Positions 31,382 to 40,914 of a DNA stretch of 42,927 nucleotides are shown piece by piece. The stretch is from an uncultured Pelagibacteraceae bacterium. Its GTDB lineage: Bacteria > Pseudomonadota > Alphaproteobacteria > Pelagibacterales > AG-422-B15. Every line of letters begins with the position of its first letter. The stretch's first letter is position 1. Location of the stretch: the NCBI GenBank assembly GCA_902519835.1, contig CABYLU010000006.1, positions 1-42,927 of the forward strand. The letters are read 5' to 3'. Below the pieces are notes generated by a model that was given only the letters and a program-made list of their open reading frames with translations, searched no databases and was not told the DNA's origin. The translations under genes were made by a program, and so were the position numbers.

Positions 31382-32688
31382 TTGATTTAATTATAAGAAA
31401 CGGAAAGATTGTAACTCATAACAATGAGAGATTAGCTGATATTGCCATTAAAAATGGAAAAATATTTAAAATTGGCAAACTATCTAATCTGAAATCAAAA
31501 AAAACTATTGATGCTAAAGGTTTACATGTTCTGCCAGGTGCCTTTGATACACAAGTCCACTTTAGAGAGCCGGGCAATACTAAAAAAGAAAACCTCAAAA
31601 CGGGTAGCTTAGCTGCTGTTGCAGGAGGGATAACTTCAGTTTTTGATATGCCTAATAACAAACCTAGCATCACAACAAAAAAGCTTTTTATGAAGAAATT
31701 GCAGACTGCAAAAAAGAGAATGCATTGCAATTACGCTTTTTATTTTGGAGCTGAGAAAGATAACATTAAAGAAATTAAGAAAGTTGAGAAAGTAAAGGGT
31801 TGTTGTGGTGTAAAGGTTTTTGTTGGTTCCTCAACAGGTACATTACTTGTCTCAAACCATAATGATATTGAAAAAATTATGAGATCAACAAATAAAATGA
31901 TCTCATTCCATTCTGAAAATGAAGATATGCTAATCACAAGAAAAAAATACGCTAAAAAAGGAAATCCGTTAAGTCATCAAGTATGGCGAAATGTAGACAC
32001 AGCCTTAAGTTCTACAAGAAAGCTGATCAGATCAGCTAATAGAAGTAAGAAAAAAATACATGTTCTTCATATAACTACTGCAGAAGAAATAAAATTGCTT
32101 CTTAGAAACAGAAAATATGTCTCATTTGAAGTGACACCTCAGCACCTAATATTGGCATCACCAGATTGTTATAAAAAACTGGGTACATACGCTCAAATGA
32201 ATCCACCTATTAGAGGCACTAGACACAGAAATGTTCTTAGAAAAACTTTACAAAAAGGCCAAATCGATATTATTGGATCAGATCACGCTCCTCATTTAAA
32301 ATCCGAAAAAAATAAAATTTATCCAAATAGTCCATCGGGAATGCCAGGAGTTCAAACTTTACTTCCCATTCTTTTAAATGAGGTTACAAAAAAGACAATT
32401 TCACTCAATGAAGTAGTAAAGCTAACAAGCTTTAATCCTAAAAAAATTTTTAAGATTAAAAATAAGGGTTTAATCAAAGTTGGTTATGACGCAGATCTAA
32501 CAATTGTTGATATGAATAAAACTAAAAAAGTTTTGAATAAAGATATGAAAACAAAGTGTGGATGGACACCTTTTAATGGCATGAAACTTAAAGGTTGGCC
32601 TGTCGGAACTATAATAAATGGTAAAGCAGCATTTTGGAAAAATAAAATCAATAAGTCAGTATTTGGAAATCCAATAAGTTTTAATTAG
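31378..32688 (+). CDS. pyrC: Dihydroorotase (type I, HxH variant with Gln)
   Basis: This 436-residue amidohydrolase should close carbamoyl-aspartate to dihydroorotate in pyrimidine synthesis. Family features are 'LHVLPGAFDTQVHFREPG', 'GITSVFDMPNNKPS', 'KVFVGSSTGTLLV' (at the place of the carboxylated Lys), 'HVLHITTAEE', 'EVTPQHLIL', and 'IGSDHAPH'. In the metal motif the first His of HxH is Gln (QVH). To my knowledge many alphaproteobacterial members share this, so it is probably a subfamily trait. Allantoinase is the main alternative. It overlaps the glycosyltransferase by four bases and the convergent cysQ stop by four. Confidence 0.85.
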   Translation: MIDLIIRNGKIVTHNNERLADIAIKNGKIFKIGKLSNLKSKKTIDAKGLHVLPGAFDTQVHFREPGNTKKENLKTGSLAAVAGGITSVFDMPNNKPSITTKKLFMKKLQTAKKRMHCNYAFYFGAEKDNIKEIKKVEKVKGCCGVKVFVGSSTGTLLVSNHNDIEKIMRSTNKMISFHSENEDMLITRKKYAKKGNPLSHQVWRNVDTALSSTRKLIRSANRSKKKIHVLHITTAEEIKLLLRNRKYVSFEVTPQHLILASPDCYKKLGTYAQMNPPIRGTRHRNVLRKTLQKGQIDIIGSDHAPHLKSEKNKIYPNSPSGMPGVQTLLPILLNEVTKKTISLNEVVKLTSFNPKKIFKIKNKGLIKVGYDADLTIVDMNKTKKVLNKDMKTKCGWTPFNGMKLKGWPVGTIINGKAAFWKNKINKSVFGNPISFN

Positions 32689-33458
32689 CTACGAGCGATA
32701 AAAGAAGAATTTCTAAAATTACGCTTACCATAACGTAAAATTTTCCTATCTAATGTTCTTATTCTGCCGCCCGCAAATCTTAATATAGCATCTCCTGCCG
32801 CCGTATCCCATTCCATTGTAGTTCCAAACCGAGGGTATATATTAGCTAAGCCATGTGCGATGTAACATAATTTGATTGAACTTCCTGAACGAAGTATTTT
32901 ATTAGCATTGAATCTCTTGAAAATCATTTTTTTAGCTTTTTCTATTTCACTCTTAGCAAGCGAATGAGATCTACTTAAAATGACTATATTTTTATTTCTT
33001 TTTTTAACTTTGATTTTTTTTATGTTACTAATATTTCCTTTTTTACTTAATTTTGAAAAATAAGATTTTTTATCTTTTGTGAAATAAAGCTTATTTTTAG
33101 TTGGCATATAAATAATACCAAAAACTGGCTTTTTATTTTCAATTAGGCCAATATTTACAGTAAATTCGCCGTTACCTTTTAAAAATTCTTTTGTGCCATC
33201 TAGTGGGTCTACTAACCAAAATCTTTGAGTGGCTTTACCTTTTTTAACTTGCTCTTCGGAAACAACAGAAATATCAGGAAAATGTCTCTTTAAGCCCTTA
33301 CAAATTATATCATTCGCCTTAATATCTGCATTTGTAACAGGCGTATTATCGGACTTGTATTTTTTTGTTACCTTTTTTTTATAGATTTTGATGATTTCAA
33401 CACCGGCAAGATGAACAATTCTAATCAATTCATCAAGTTTTTCAGGTGTTATGTTCAT
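32685..33458 (-). CDS. cysQ: 3'(2'),5'-bisphosphate nucleotidase
   Basis: This 257-residue inositol-monophosphatase-family enzyme removes the 3' phosphate from PAP, a by-product of sulfate activation. Metal-site motifs are 'VVSEEQ', 'WLVDPLDGTKEFL' and 'EWDTAAGDAILRFAGG'; the second is the form typical of CysQ rather than inositol phosphatase. The length is normal. It diverges from mnmA with 74 bases between. Its stop overlaps the pyrC stop. Confidence 0.9.
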   Translation of the reverse strand: MNITPEKLDELIRIVHLAGVEIIKIYKKKVTKKYKSDNTPVTNADIKANDIICKGLKRHFPDISVVSEEQVKKGKATQRFWLVDPLDGTKEFLKGNGEFTVNIGLIENKKPVFGIIYMPTKNKLYFTKDKKSYFSKLSKKGNISNIKKIKVKKRNKNIVILSRSHSLAKSEIEKAKKMIFKRFNANKILRSGSSIKLCYIAHGLANIYPRFGTTMEWDTAAGDAILRFAGGRIRTLDRKILRYGKRNFRNSSFIARS

Positions 33459-33532
33459 ATCAGGAGTAAAGCTTGTAAAATAGACAATAAGACAAATATA
33501 TTATACATACCAGAGCAAAATTATTAAATCGT

Positions 33533-34627
33533 ATGGAATACAATGTGAATAGCATAAAGGGAAATAATCCTATTGTAGTAGCTATGTCAGGTGGCGTTGA
33601 CTCTTCAGTAGCTGCTGCACTCATGAATAAGGATTATGAAGATGTAATAGGTGTCACTCTAAGACTATATGATGAGAAAAAAGTTGCAAACTCGAAAACA
33701 TGTTGTTCAGGTGCGGATATTATGGATGCAAAAAAAATAGCCAACACCATAACTATACCACATTACGTTTTTGACTATGAGGAGATATTCAGAAAAAATG
33801 TTATTGAGCCTTTTATTAACGAATATAAATCAGGGAGAACCCCCATACCTTGCATAAATTGTAATGAAAAAGTAAAGTTTCTTGATTTACTGTCTTTTGC
33901 AAAAGAAATTAATGCGAAATCATTAGTGACAGGGCATTATATTAAGAAAGTAAAGGTTGATAAGGAGTGGCGATTGTATGTTCCACAAGATAAAGACCGA
34001 GATCAGTCTTATTTTCTTTTTACAATGAAAAAAGACGATCTGGATCTCATCGAATTTCCTTTGGGTGATTACAAAAAAGATGAGATCAGGGACTTAGCTT
34101 TAAAACTAAACTTACATGTGTTTGATAAAAGGGATAGTCAGGATATTTGTTTTATACCTGATGGAGATTATAAAAAATTTGTAAATAAGAATATTGAAAG
34201 GAATCAAGGTGAAGTTGTAGATTTAGACGGAAATATTCTTAATAAACATGAAGGTATTCAAAACTTCACAATAGGACAAAGGAGAGGTTTAGGAGTTTCA
34301 CAGGATGAACCGCTTTATGTAAAAAAAATTGATAAAGATAAAAACAGAGTCATTGTGGCAAGTAAGGATAATATTAGTTCCTCAATTATATATGTTGAAA
34401 GTGTAAACTTAATAACAAAAAATTTACCTAAGAATCTTTATGTAAGAGTCAGATCAACTGGAAAATTATTGGATGCAAAAATAGAAATCAATAAGAAGAA
34501 TGGAGCAAAAATTTCTCTCGCAACTCCTGAAACAGGTGTATCACCAGGTCAGGCTTGCGTTTTTTATTGTAAAGATGAAATAGGTACACGACTTTTGGGA
34601 GGTGGTTGGATCCATTCGACAAATTAG
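33533..34627 (+). CDS. mnmA: tRNA-specific 2-thiouridylase
   Basis: This 364-residue enzyme puts sulfur on uridine 34 of Glu, Gln and Lys tRNAs. The ATP PP-loop is 'AMSGGVDSSVAAAL' at residues 17-30. The two catalytic cysteines are Cys110 in 'PCINCNEKVKF' and Cys205 in 'SQDICFIPDG', matching the pair of the E. coli enzyme. 'GQRRGLGVS' and the C-terminal beta domain 'SPGQACVFY' are present. A tRNA gene follows 27 bases downstream. Confidence 0.96.
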   Translation: MEYNVNSIKGNNPIVVAMSGGVDSSVAAALMNKDYEDVIGVTLRLYDEKKVANSKTCCSGADIMDAKKIANTITIPHYVFDYEEIFRKNVIEPFINEYKSGRTPIPCINCNEKVKFLDLLSFAKEINAKSLVTGHYIKKVKVDKEWRLYVPQDKDRDQSYFLFTMKKDDLDLIEFPLGDYKKDEIRDLALKLNLHVFDKRDSQDICFIPDGDYKKFVNKNIERNQGEVVDLDGNILNKHEGIQNFTIGQRRGLGVSQDEPLYVKKIDKDKNRVIVASKDNISSSIIYVESVNLITKNLPKNLYVRVRSTGKLLDAKIEINKKNGAKISLATPETGVSPGQACVFYCKDEIGTRLLGGGWIHSTN

Positions 34628-34654
34628 TAATATTGTATATTATGGCTCATCTTT

Positions 34655-34731
34655 GGCGGGGTAGCTCAGTTGGTTAGAGCGGAGGAATCATAATCCTTAG
34701 GTCGGGGGTTCAAATCCCTCTCCCGCTACCA
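34655..34731 (+). tRNA. tRNA-Met (anticodon CAT), elongator type
   Basis: This 77-base cloverleaf begins GGCGGGGTAGCTCAG and ends TCCCGCT-ACCA. The acceptor stem pairs six normal bases plus a G-T at the first position. The anticodon loop ATCATAA gives CAT. The sequence resembles the elongator tRNA-Met of alphaproteobacteria; it lacks the C1-A72 mismatch of the initiator. An Ile2 (lysidine) tRNA is less likely but cannot be excluded by anticodon alone. Confidence 0.9.
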
Positions 34732-34750
34732 TAAAAATTCTTTCATTGGC

Positions 34751-35905
34751 TTATTTATATGCATCAAGGTATTCAATAATTTTTTTATCCCATGCATATT
34801 TTTCTTTAGCTCTTAACTTTCCATTCGCTCCCATACTTTCTCTTAGCTTTTTATTTTCAAGTAAGTGCAATATTTTTTCTGTGATCATATTTTGATTACC
34901 AGACTCACAGATTATTCCTGTCTCATTATCTACAATTGCGTCGCTTACTCCACCATTATCACTTCCAATTGATGCAATACCATGAAATGAAGCATCAATG
35001 TAAACCATACCAAATCCTTCAACTGACTCGCCCACAGTTGTCGGTGTCATAGCAAATAAATCGGATTGTTTTAGAATTAATGATTTTTCTGGTTCAGTTA
35101 TCCATCCAAGAAACTTCACATTTTTCTCTAAATTCATTTTTTTAGTTATTTTTCTTATAGTTTCTAGATATGGGCCTTTACCTGCTATCAAATATAATAC
35201 ATTTGGAAATTTTTCTTTAATCACAGGTAATGCATTTAAAATAAATCTATGACCTTTTCTCTCTTCAACTCTGGCAAGAGTTGTTATAACAGGAGAGTTT
35301 TTACCAATAATATTGGCCACATTTTTTTTATCTTCCTCTGTAATAAAATCATTATAAACATCTATGCCTGGATGTATGATTTTTATTAGCTTTGTGTCTA
35401 TTTTGAGAGAGGCTTGCATTAACTCTTTCGTGTAAGAGGAATTTGCCAAGATCTTATAAACTTTTTTGTAAGAATTTATAATTCTATTTTTTTTAAATCT
35501 CAATAAATCAAGCATTATAGCCCAATACTGTTTTGGAATTTCAGTGCCATGAGCAAGTACTAAAATTTTATTCCTGTGTTTTTTTAAATATTCAACACTC
35601 TTCCAAGAGTCTGCATAGATTGCTTTTACGTTGTTACTATCGCATATTTTTTTTAGGTACTTTGCTTTTGCCAATCTTCTGAGAGGTTTCCATCCTGTAA
35701 ATCTTTTAATTTTATATTTTTGTTTATGATCAGACTCATGAGCTTTGCCATCAGCTAACACAAGAACTTCAATGCCACGCTTTGCCATAGCTTCTGCCAT
35801 TCCAGTCATAAGAGACTCAATACCTCCAATTTTTGGCGCAAAACACTGAGTCGTGATGATGATCACTTGAACTTCTTTATTCTTTCCACTTAATTGAACA
35901 TCCAA
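34751..35905 (-). CDS. Glycosyltransferase family 4
   Basis: This 384-residue protein is a GT-B, group 1 glycosyltransferase, likely acting in envelope polysaccharide or glycolipid synthesis on the cytoplasmic face. 'FAPKIGGIESLMTGMAEAMAKRG' is the usual N-terminal acceptor-side segment; the C-terminal domain has 'VITTLARVEERKGHRFILNALP', 'YLIAGKGPYLETI', 'KFLGWI' and the donor-site 'EGFGMVYIDASFHGIASIGSDNGGVSDAI', with the conserved Glu pair slightly altered. Donor sugar unknown. Its start overlaps the 3' end of the redoxin gene by 29 bases; a slightly later start is possible. Confidence 0.87.
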   Translation of the reverse strand: MDVQLSGKNKEVQVIIITTQCFAPKIGGIESLMTGMAEAMAKRGIEVLVLADGKAHESDHKQKYKIKRFTGWKPLRRLAKAKYLKKICDSNNVKAIYADSWKSVEYLKKHRNKILVLAHGTEIPKQYWAIMLDLLRFKKNRIINSYKKVYKILANSSYTKELMQASLKIDTKLIKIIHPGIDVYNDFITEEDKKNVANIIGKNSPVITTLARVEERKGHRFILNALPVIKEKFPNVLYLIAGKGPYLETIRKITKKMNLEKNVKFLGWITEPEKSLILKQSDLFAMTPTTVGESVEGFGMVYIDASFHGIASIGSDNGGVSDAIVDNETGIICESGNQNMITEKILHLLENKKLRESMGANGKLRAKEKYAWDKKIIEYLDAYK

Positions 35906-36437
35906 TACTTGGTATCTGATCCTTTGGACCTAAACCCGTTTCTGAAACTTTTATCATTGCTTCTAAAAGTTCTTTTCTAGCATTTGGAATTATTTCCATT
36001 TTTGATTCTTCAAGTCTGCCTCTGTATTGAAGTTCATTATTTCCATTAAAACCAAAAAAATCAGGTGTGCATACAGCTTTATATTTTCTGCCGATATTTT
36101 GTGTCTCATCATAGACGTAAGGAAATATAAAATTATTTTTCTCAGAAAATAACTTCATATTGTCAAATGAGTCTTCTTCACCATATTTTGGATCATTTAC
36201 ATCATTAGACATTATTGCGATTACGCCTATACCTTTTTCTTTCAGTATGGTTACATCTTCAACAATTCGATTTATCACTGATTTCACGTATGGACAATGA
36301 TTGCATATGAACATTACCAGCGTTCCATTGGGACCTTTAATATCTTGAAATGAATAGTATTTGTTATCGATGCCAATAAGATTAAATTCTGGAGCTTTCC
36401 ATCCAAAATCACATATCGGTGTTTCTAATGCAACCAT
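35877..36437 (-). CDS. Thioredoxin-fold redoxin (AhpC/TSA-type)
   Basis: This 186-residue protein has a thioredoxin-like fold with the active site 'FICNHCPYVKS', a CxxC near residue 45, characteristic of a redoxin family often found in marine bacteria and cyanobacteria. 'FPYVYDETQNIGRKYKAVCTPDFFGF' includes the cis-Pro loop and another Cys. No signal peptide is visible, so a cytoplasmic thiol reductase or peroxidase role is likely. Substrate unknown. It overlaps the downstream glycosyltransferase and diverges from the gamma-carbonic anhydrase gene by 69 bases. Confidence 0.82.
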   Translation of the reverse strand: MVALETPICDFGWKAPEFNLIGIDNKYYSFQDIKGPNGTLVMFICNHCPYVKSVINRIVEDVTILKEKGIGVIAIMSNDVNDPKYGEEDSFDNMKLFSEKNNFIFPYVYDETQNIGRKYKAVCTPDFFGFNGNNELQYRGRLEESKMEIIPNARKELLEAMIKVSETGLGPKDQIPSIGCSIKWKE

Positions 36438-36506
36438 AATTTTCTTTCTATTGTCTAAATATCTAATTATCTTTACTATATTTCTTACTTAACTAAATAA
36501 CAAGAT

Positions 36507-37034
36507 ATGATCTATTCTCTCGGAGATAAAAAAATAAATCGAGATAATACAGACTTCTGGGTCGCACCAAGTGCTTCTGTGATAGGTGACATTACACTGA
36601 AAAAAAATGCAAGTGTATGGTTTGGAGCTGTTTTAAGGGGTGACAATGACCCAATAATTGTTGGTGAAAATTCCAATATTCAAGACAATTCTGTTTGTCA
36701 TACGGACGATGGAATGCCTTTAACGATAGGGGACAATGTCACAGTAGGTCATAAAGTTATCTTACATAGCTGTTCAGTGGGCAATAATTCTCTCATAGGA
36801 ATGGGCTCAACAGTTTTAAATAAGGCAAAAATAGGCAATAATTGTTTGGTTGGCGCCAATACTCTAATAACTGAGGGAAAAGAATTTCCTGACAATAGCC
36901 TTATTGTGGGATCCCCTGGAACTGTTAAAAGAGAATTGACAGATATGGAAAAAAAGATAATTGAACTTAGTGCTTTTCACTATGTTGAAAATATGAAAAA
37001 ATTCAAAAATAATCTTAAAGAAGACGAACGTTAA
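36507..37034 (+). CDS. Gamma-carbonic anhydrase-family hexapeptide protein
   Basis: This 175-residue left-handed beta-helix protein has the gamma-class pattern: '[34 protein letters not shown]' followed by '[28 protein letters not shown]'. The three zinc His are those in 'VCHTD', 'VGHKV' and 'ILHSC'. It may hydrate carbon dioxide or, like many members, act in another role. Its stop codon shares one base with the ATG of the GMC oxidoreductase gene, so the two are coupled. Confidence 0.87.
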   Translation: MIYSLGDKKINRDNTDFWVAPSASVIGDITLKKNASVWFGAVLRGDNDPIIVGENSNIQDNSVCHTDDGMPLTIGDNVTVGHKVILHSCSVGNNSLIGMGSTVLNKAKIGNNCLVGANTLITEGKEFPDNSLIVGSPGTVKRELTDMEKKIIELSAFHYVENMKKFKNNLKEDER

Positions 37035-38698
37035 TGAAGAAATTTGACTATATAATTGCTGGTGGAGGTTCCGCAGGGTGCGTTCTGGCAAACAGACTTT
37101 CTAAAGACCCAAATATAAAGGTCTTACTATTAGAAGCTGGTGGTACTGATTGGCATCCATTCATTAAAATGCCTTCAGGCGTGTCAAAGATTATGGCAGC
37201 TGAAACATTTGATGCAAAACTTTACAATTATGCCTATTATACTGAGGGTCAACCACATTTGAATAATAGGAAACTATATTTCCCTAGAGGTAAAGGCGTT
37301 GGCGGTTCAAGCAATATTAATGGAATGTTATATATTCGAGGACACTCAAGAGATTATGATATCTGGAGACAACTTGGAAATGAGGGTTGGTCCTATGAGG
37401 AAGTTCTTCCTTATTTTAAGAAAAGTGAAAAAAATATAAATGGTGAAAGTCTTTATCACGGATCTGATGGTGAACTTTGTGTCTCTAATCCACGTTTAGA
37501 CACAAATCCTTTACATAATGCTTTTATGGAAGCTGGTCAGCAAGCTGGTTATAAATATAATCCAGATTTCAATGGTGAGGATCAAGAAGGCGTAGGTCCC
37601 GTTTCACAAAATATTGATAATGGAAGAAGAGCAAGCACTGCATACTCATTCATTGAACCGGTAAAAAAAAGAACGAATTTAGAAATATCTACTTTTTCAG
37701 TTACTTCAAAACTTTTATTTGAAAAAAATAAATGCATAGGAGTTGAGTTTTTTAAAGGAAAGAAGATTGAAAAAGCTTTTGCTGATAGAGAAGTAATTGT
37801 ATGTGGTGGTGCAATAAATTCACCTCAAATACTTCTTTTATCTGGTATTGGAAAAGCTGATTATATAAAAAAATGGGGACTCGATGTGATTTGCGATCTT
37901 CCAGGGGTTGGAGAAAATCTTCAGGATCATTTGGACATACTTACCCATAATGAATGCACTCAGCCAGTTACAGATGCTAAGTATGTGATGGGTCCATTCG
38001 GATTCTTAAAACAGGCATGGATACTAGGAATGTGGGGAGCATTTAGAAAAGGGCCAGGTGGAATGTTGCCATTAAATACATTATCATTTTTAAAAACTGA
38101 TCCTTCCCTGGACCTACCTGATATTCAAATGCATTTTTTAAGTGTACTTTTGCAAGATCATGGAGCAAAGCTTCCTGATTCACATTGCTTCAGTAATCAT
38201 ATATGTCAATTAAGACCAGAGAGTAGAGGCTATATTGCAATCAAGTCTCTTGATTCTAGGGTTCCACCAATTATTCAGCCTAACTATTTTGCGGAGCAAA
38301 AGGATCGTGACGTTATGATTGAAGGAGTTAAAATGTCGAGAGACATCATAAGTCAAAAGGCATTTGATGAGTACCGAGGTAAAGAAATAACGCCTGGTAT
38401 TGAGGTACAAACTGATGAGCAAATTGAAAACTTTATTAGGGAAAAAGCTGAAACAATTTATCACCCGGTTGGAACTTGTAAGATGGGAAGCGATGAATAC
38501 GCTGTAGTTGATGATAAATTAAGAGTAAGAGGGGTAGAGAATCTTCGAGTGGTTGATGCATCAATTATGCCCAATTTGGTAGGCGGAAATACAAATGCCC
38601 CTACAATTATGATAGCAGAGAAAATCTCTGATCATATACTAGGTAATGATTTTCTTCCTCCGCAGCACATAAGTTATAAAGATAAAAACGCCGCATAA
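37034..38698 (+). CDS. GMC-family FAD oxidoreductase (choline dehydrogenase-like)
   Basis: This 554-residue flavoprotein has the FAD site 'IAGGGSAGCVLANRLS', GMC signature 1 'PRGKGVGGSSNINGMLYIRGHSRDYD', signature 2 'GGAINSPQILLLSGIG', and the catalytic His region 'TIYHPVGTCKMG' near the C-terminus. Its size and motifs are those of choline dehydrogenase (betA) and related alcohol oxidases. Choline would fit the betaine theme of this window, but no betaine aldehyde dehydrogenase or betI adjoins it, and the family is broad. It overlaps the carbonic anhydrase gene by one base, and the acylase follows after two. Confidence 0.85.
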   Translation: MKKFDYIIAGGGSAGCVLANRLSKDPNIKVLLLEAGGTDWHPFIKMPSGVSKIMAAETFDAKLYNYAYYTEGQPHLNNRKLYFPRGKGVGGSSNINGMLYIRGHSRDYDIWRQLGNEGWSYEEVLPYFKKSEKNINGESLYHGSDGELCVSNPRLDTNPLHNAFMEAGQQAGYKYNPDFNGEDQEGVGPVSQNIDNGRRASTAYSFIEPVKKRTNLEISTFSVTSKLLFEKNKCIGVEFFKGKKIEKAFADREVIVCGGAINSPQILLLSGIGKADYIKKWGLDVICDLPGVGENLQDHLDILTHNECTQPVTDAKYVMGPFGFLKQAWILGMWGAFRKGPGGMLPLNTLSFLKTDPSLDLPDIQMHFLSVLLQDHGAKLPDSHCFSNHICQLRPESRGYIAIKSLDSRVPPIIQPNYFAEQKDRDVMIEGVKMSRDIISQKAFDEYRGKEITPGIEVQTDEQIENFIREKAETIYHPVGTCKMGSDEYAVVDDKLRVRGVENLRVVDASIMPNLVGGNTNAPTIMIAEKISDHILGNDFLPPQHISYKDKNAA

Positions 38699-38700
38699 TT

Positions 38701-40878
38701 TTGATCAAGTTATTATTCTCATTTTTTGGAGCAGTAGTTATTTTTGTAATTATATTGATAATCTTTAATCAGTATAATAGTAGAAACTTTTTAATAACTA
38801 ATTTCATCGAATTAGAGAAAAATTATTCATATAAAATTTCTAGAGATAAATTTGGTGTTCCACATGTTTATGGAAATACTGATAAAGATGCAGCATTTGC
38901 ATTTGCTTATGTACAAGCAGAAGATGATTTAGAACATGTTGAAATGATGATTAAAATGTCTCGTGGTGAACTATCAAGCTTAAATTTTAATTCAAAGACT
39001 TTATCAGCAATTTATTCACTTATTACTGGTGATGGTGACATAATGGAGAGTATTGATGCAATAGAAGGAGTAGAATTAGATTTTTTAATTAAGTTTTTTA
39101 ATGTTCACGAAACTGTCAATAAAAAAATTTCGGAAATCCCAGAGGAGACAATTAATTATATAAAAGGTTATGCAGATGGACTTAATTATTATGCTGCAAA
39201 AAATCCCAACTTAGTTGATCAATCTTTATATCCAGCTACTGTATATGATTTAGTTGCTGGAATGACATTTCGAATGCCACTATTTTATGGCATAGACCAT
39301 TCAATTGCAGAACTCATTAATTTAATGGACAATAATGAAGAGGAAGTTGCAATGAACATGAACGCACTATCTGATAATTCAATAGTAGCAAGCATAAATA
39401 CGTACTTTAAACCATTGGGTTCAAACGCATTTGCCGTTTCCAAAAGTAGATCACAAGACAATGAGACAATGCTTGTCATTAATTCACATCAACCATTAAC
39501 GGGCCCAGTGGCCTGGTATGAAATTCATATAAAAAGCGGTGAAGGCTTAAATATCATGGGTGGTACTTTTCCAGGTTCGCCATTTGTGCATGTTGGCTTT
39601 AATGAACATCTCGGGTGGGGAGCTACAGTTAATCAGCCAGATTTATCTGATATTTACGAATTAAAGCTTAATCCGGAGAATAATGATCAGTATGAACTAG
39701 ATGGTGCATGGGTTAATTTCACTAAAATAGATCAAAATTTTAAAGTTAAACTGTTTGGCCCTTTCAGTATTACATATCCAATACAAATGTACCATTCAGC
39801 ACATGGGCCTGTTTTGAAAGACGATAATAAAGCCTATGCTCTGAGGTTTGTTGGTATGGATGATGTCAATCACTCAACTATGTGGCTTAAAATGAATAAA
39901 TCAAAGAATATTGATGAATGGCTTGATGCCTTAAGAATGGAACAGCTAGCTAGTTTAAATTTAGTTTACGCTGATAAAGAAGATAATATTTTTTTTGTTC
40001 ATAATGTTAAATCGCCAGTAAGAGACCCAAACTATAATTGGAAGCAAGTGGTACCCGGAAATAAGAGTGATTTAATTTGGAATAATTTTCATCCTTTTGA
40101 AAGCGTGCCTCAGATCTTAAACCCAAGCTCTGGATATATATTTAGTACTAATCAAAATCCTTTTTTTGTTACAGCTAAGGAAGACAACTTATCTTTATCT
40201 AACTTTAATCCAACTATGGGTTTTCAAACACGAACAACGAATAGGGCATATAGAGCTTACGAACTTCTTGATCCCGATAAATCAATATCATTTGGTGAAC
40301 TTGATAAATACAAACACGATAATAAGTTTTCTTACAATTCAAGACAATACAAGTTTATGAAAGAAATTTTCAATCATGAATTTTCAGAAAATAAATTAAA
40401 AAATGCTCAAGAATTTTTGAGAGATTGGGATCTAGGAACTGACTCTGATAATTTACATGCTGCTTTTGGAGTTTGTATCTTGTCTCCTGAATGGTTGGCA
40501 GAAATAACAAGAAAGCCACGCCCAGATCCAATCGACATCTTCATTAATTGTGTTGATGAGTTTGAGAAAAACTTTGGGACATTAAGTGTAAAATGGAGTG
40601 ATGTTAATTTCTTGGAGAGAGGATCAAATTTAGTGCACATTCAAGGAGGACCCGATGTTTTAAGGGCAATTTACGCCCCGCGAAGCAATGATGGTATACT
40701 CAAAGCTGTTGCTGGAGACGGCCTTTATATCTATGTAAAATGGGATGAAAATAAAAAACAGGTATCAAAAAGTATTCACCAATTTGGAAGCGCTACAATG
40801 AACATGGGTTCTCCACACTATGATGATCAAATTAATTTATTTGCAAGTGAAAAGCTCAAAGATACATTCTTTAATTGA
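38701..40878 (+). CDS. Penicillin acylase-family N-terminal nucleophile hydrolase
   Basis: This 725-residue protein has an N-terminal membrane anchor or signal ('LLFSFFGAVVIFVIILIIF'), so it acts in the periplasm. The alpha part begins 'ISRDKFGVPHVYG', and the catalytic Ser241 is in 'LGSNAFAVSKSRS', where self-cleavage would make it the N-terminal residue of the beta chain. 'TFPGSPFVHVGFNEHLGWGATVN' and 'NLVYADKEDNIFFVHN' are family blocks. Members cleave acyl amides such as acyl-homoserine lactones or beta-lactams; the substrate here is unknown. It begins with TTG, two bases after the GMC gene stop. Confidence 0.85.
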   Translation: MIKLLFSFFGAVVIFVIILIIFNQYNSRNFLITNFIELEKNYSYKISRDKFGVPHVYGNTDKDAAFAFAYVQAEDDLEHVEMMIKMSRGELSSLNFNSKTLSAIYSLITGDGDIMESIDAIEGVELDFLIKFFNVHETVNKKISEIPEETINYIKGYADGLNYYAAKNPNLVDQSLYPATVYDLVAGMTFRMPLFYGIDHSIAELINLMDNNEEEVAMNMNALSDNSIVASINTYFKPLGSNAFAVSKSRSQDNETMLVINSHQPLTGPVAWYEIHIKSGEGLNIMGGTFPGSPFVHVGFNEHLGWGATVNQPDLSDIYELKLNPENNDQYELDGAWVNFTKIDQNFKVKLFGPFSITYPIQMYHSAHGPVLKDDNKAYALRFVGMDDVNHSTMWLKMNKSKNIDEWLDALRMEQLASLNLVYADKEDNIFFVHNVKSPVRDPNYNWKQVVPGNKSDLIWNNFHPFESVPQILNPSSGYIFSTNQNPFFVTAKEDNLSLSNFNPTMGFQTRTTNRAYRAYELLDPDKSISFGELDKYKHDNKFSYNSRQYKFMKEIFNHEFSENKLKNAQEFLRDWDLGTDSDNLHAAFGVCILSPEWLAEITRKPRPDPIDIFINCVDEFEKNFGTLSVKWSDVNFLERGSNLVHIQGGPDVLRAIYAPRSNDGILKAVAGDGLYIYVKWDENKKQVSKSIHQFGSATMNMGSPHYDDQINLFASEKLKDTFFN

Positions 40879-40914
40879 GCTTGTAGAAAAAAAATAATTA
40901 TATAAAATTTTCTC

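Noticed and set aside
33459..33532. Promoter for mnmA (TAGACA and TATACA)
   Set aside because: The boxes are weak and the spacer is only 15 bases; not supported enough to list.
37034..38698. Firm assignment as choline dehydrogenase betA
   Set aside because: Motifs show only a GMC oxidoreductase; no betB or betI adjoins, so the substrate is left open.
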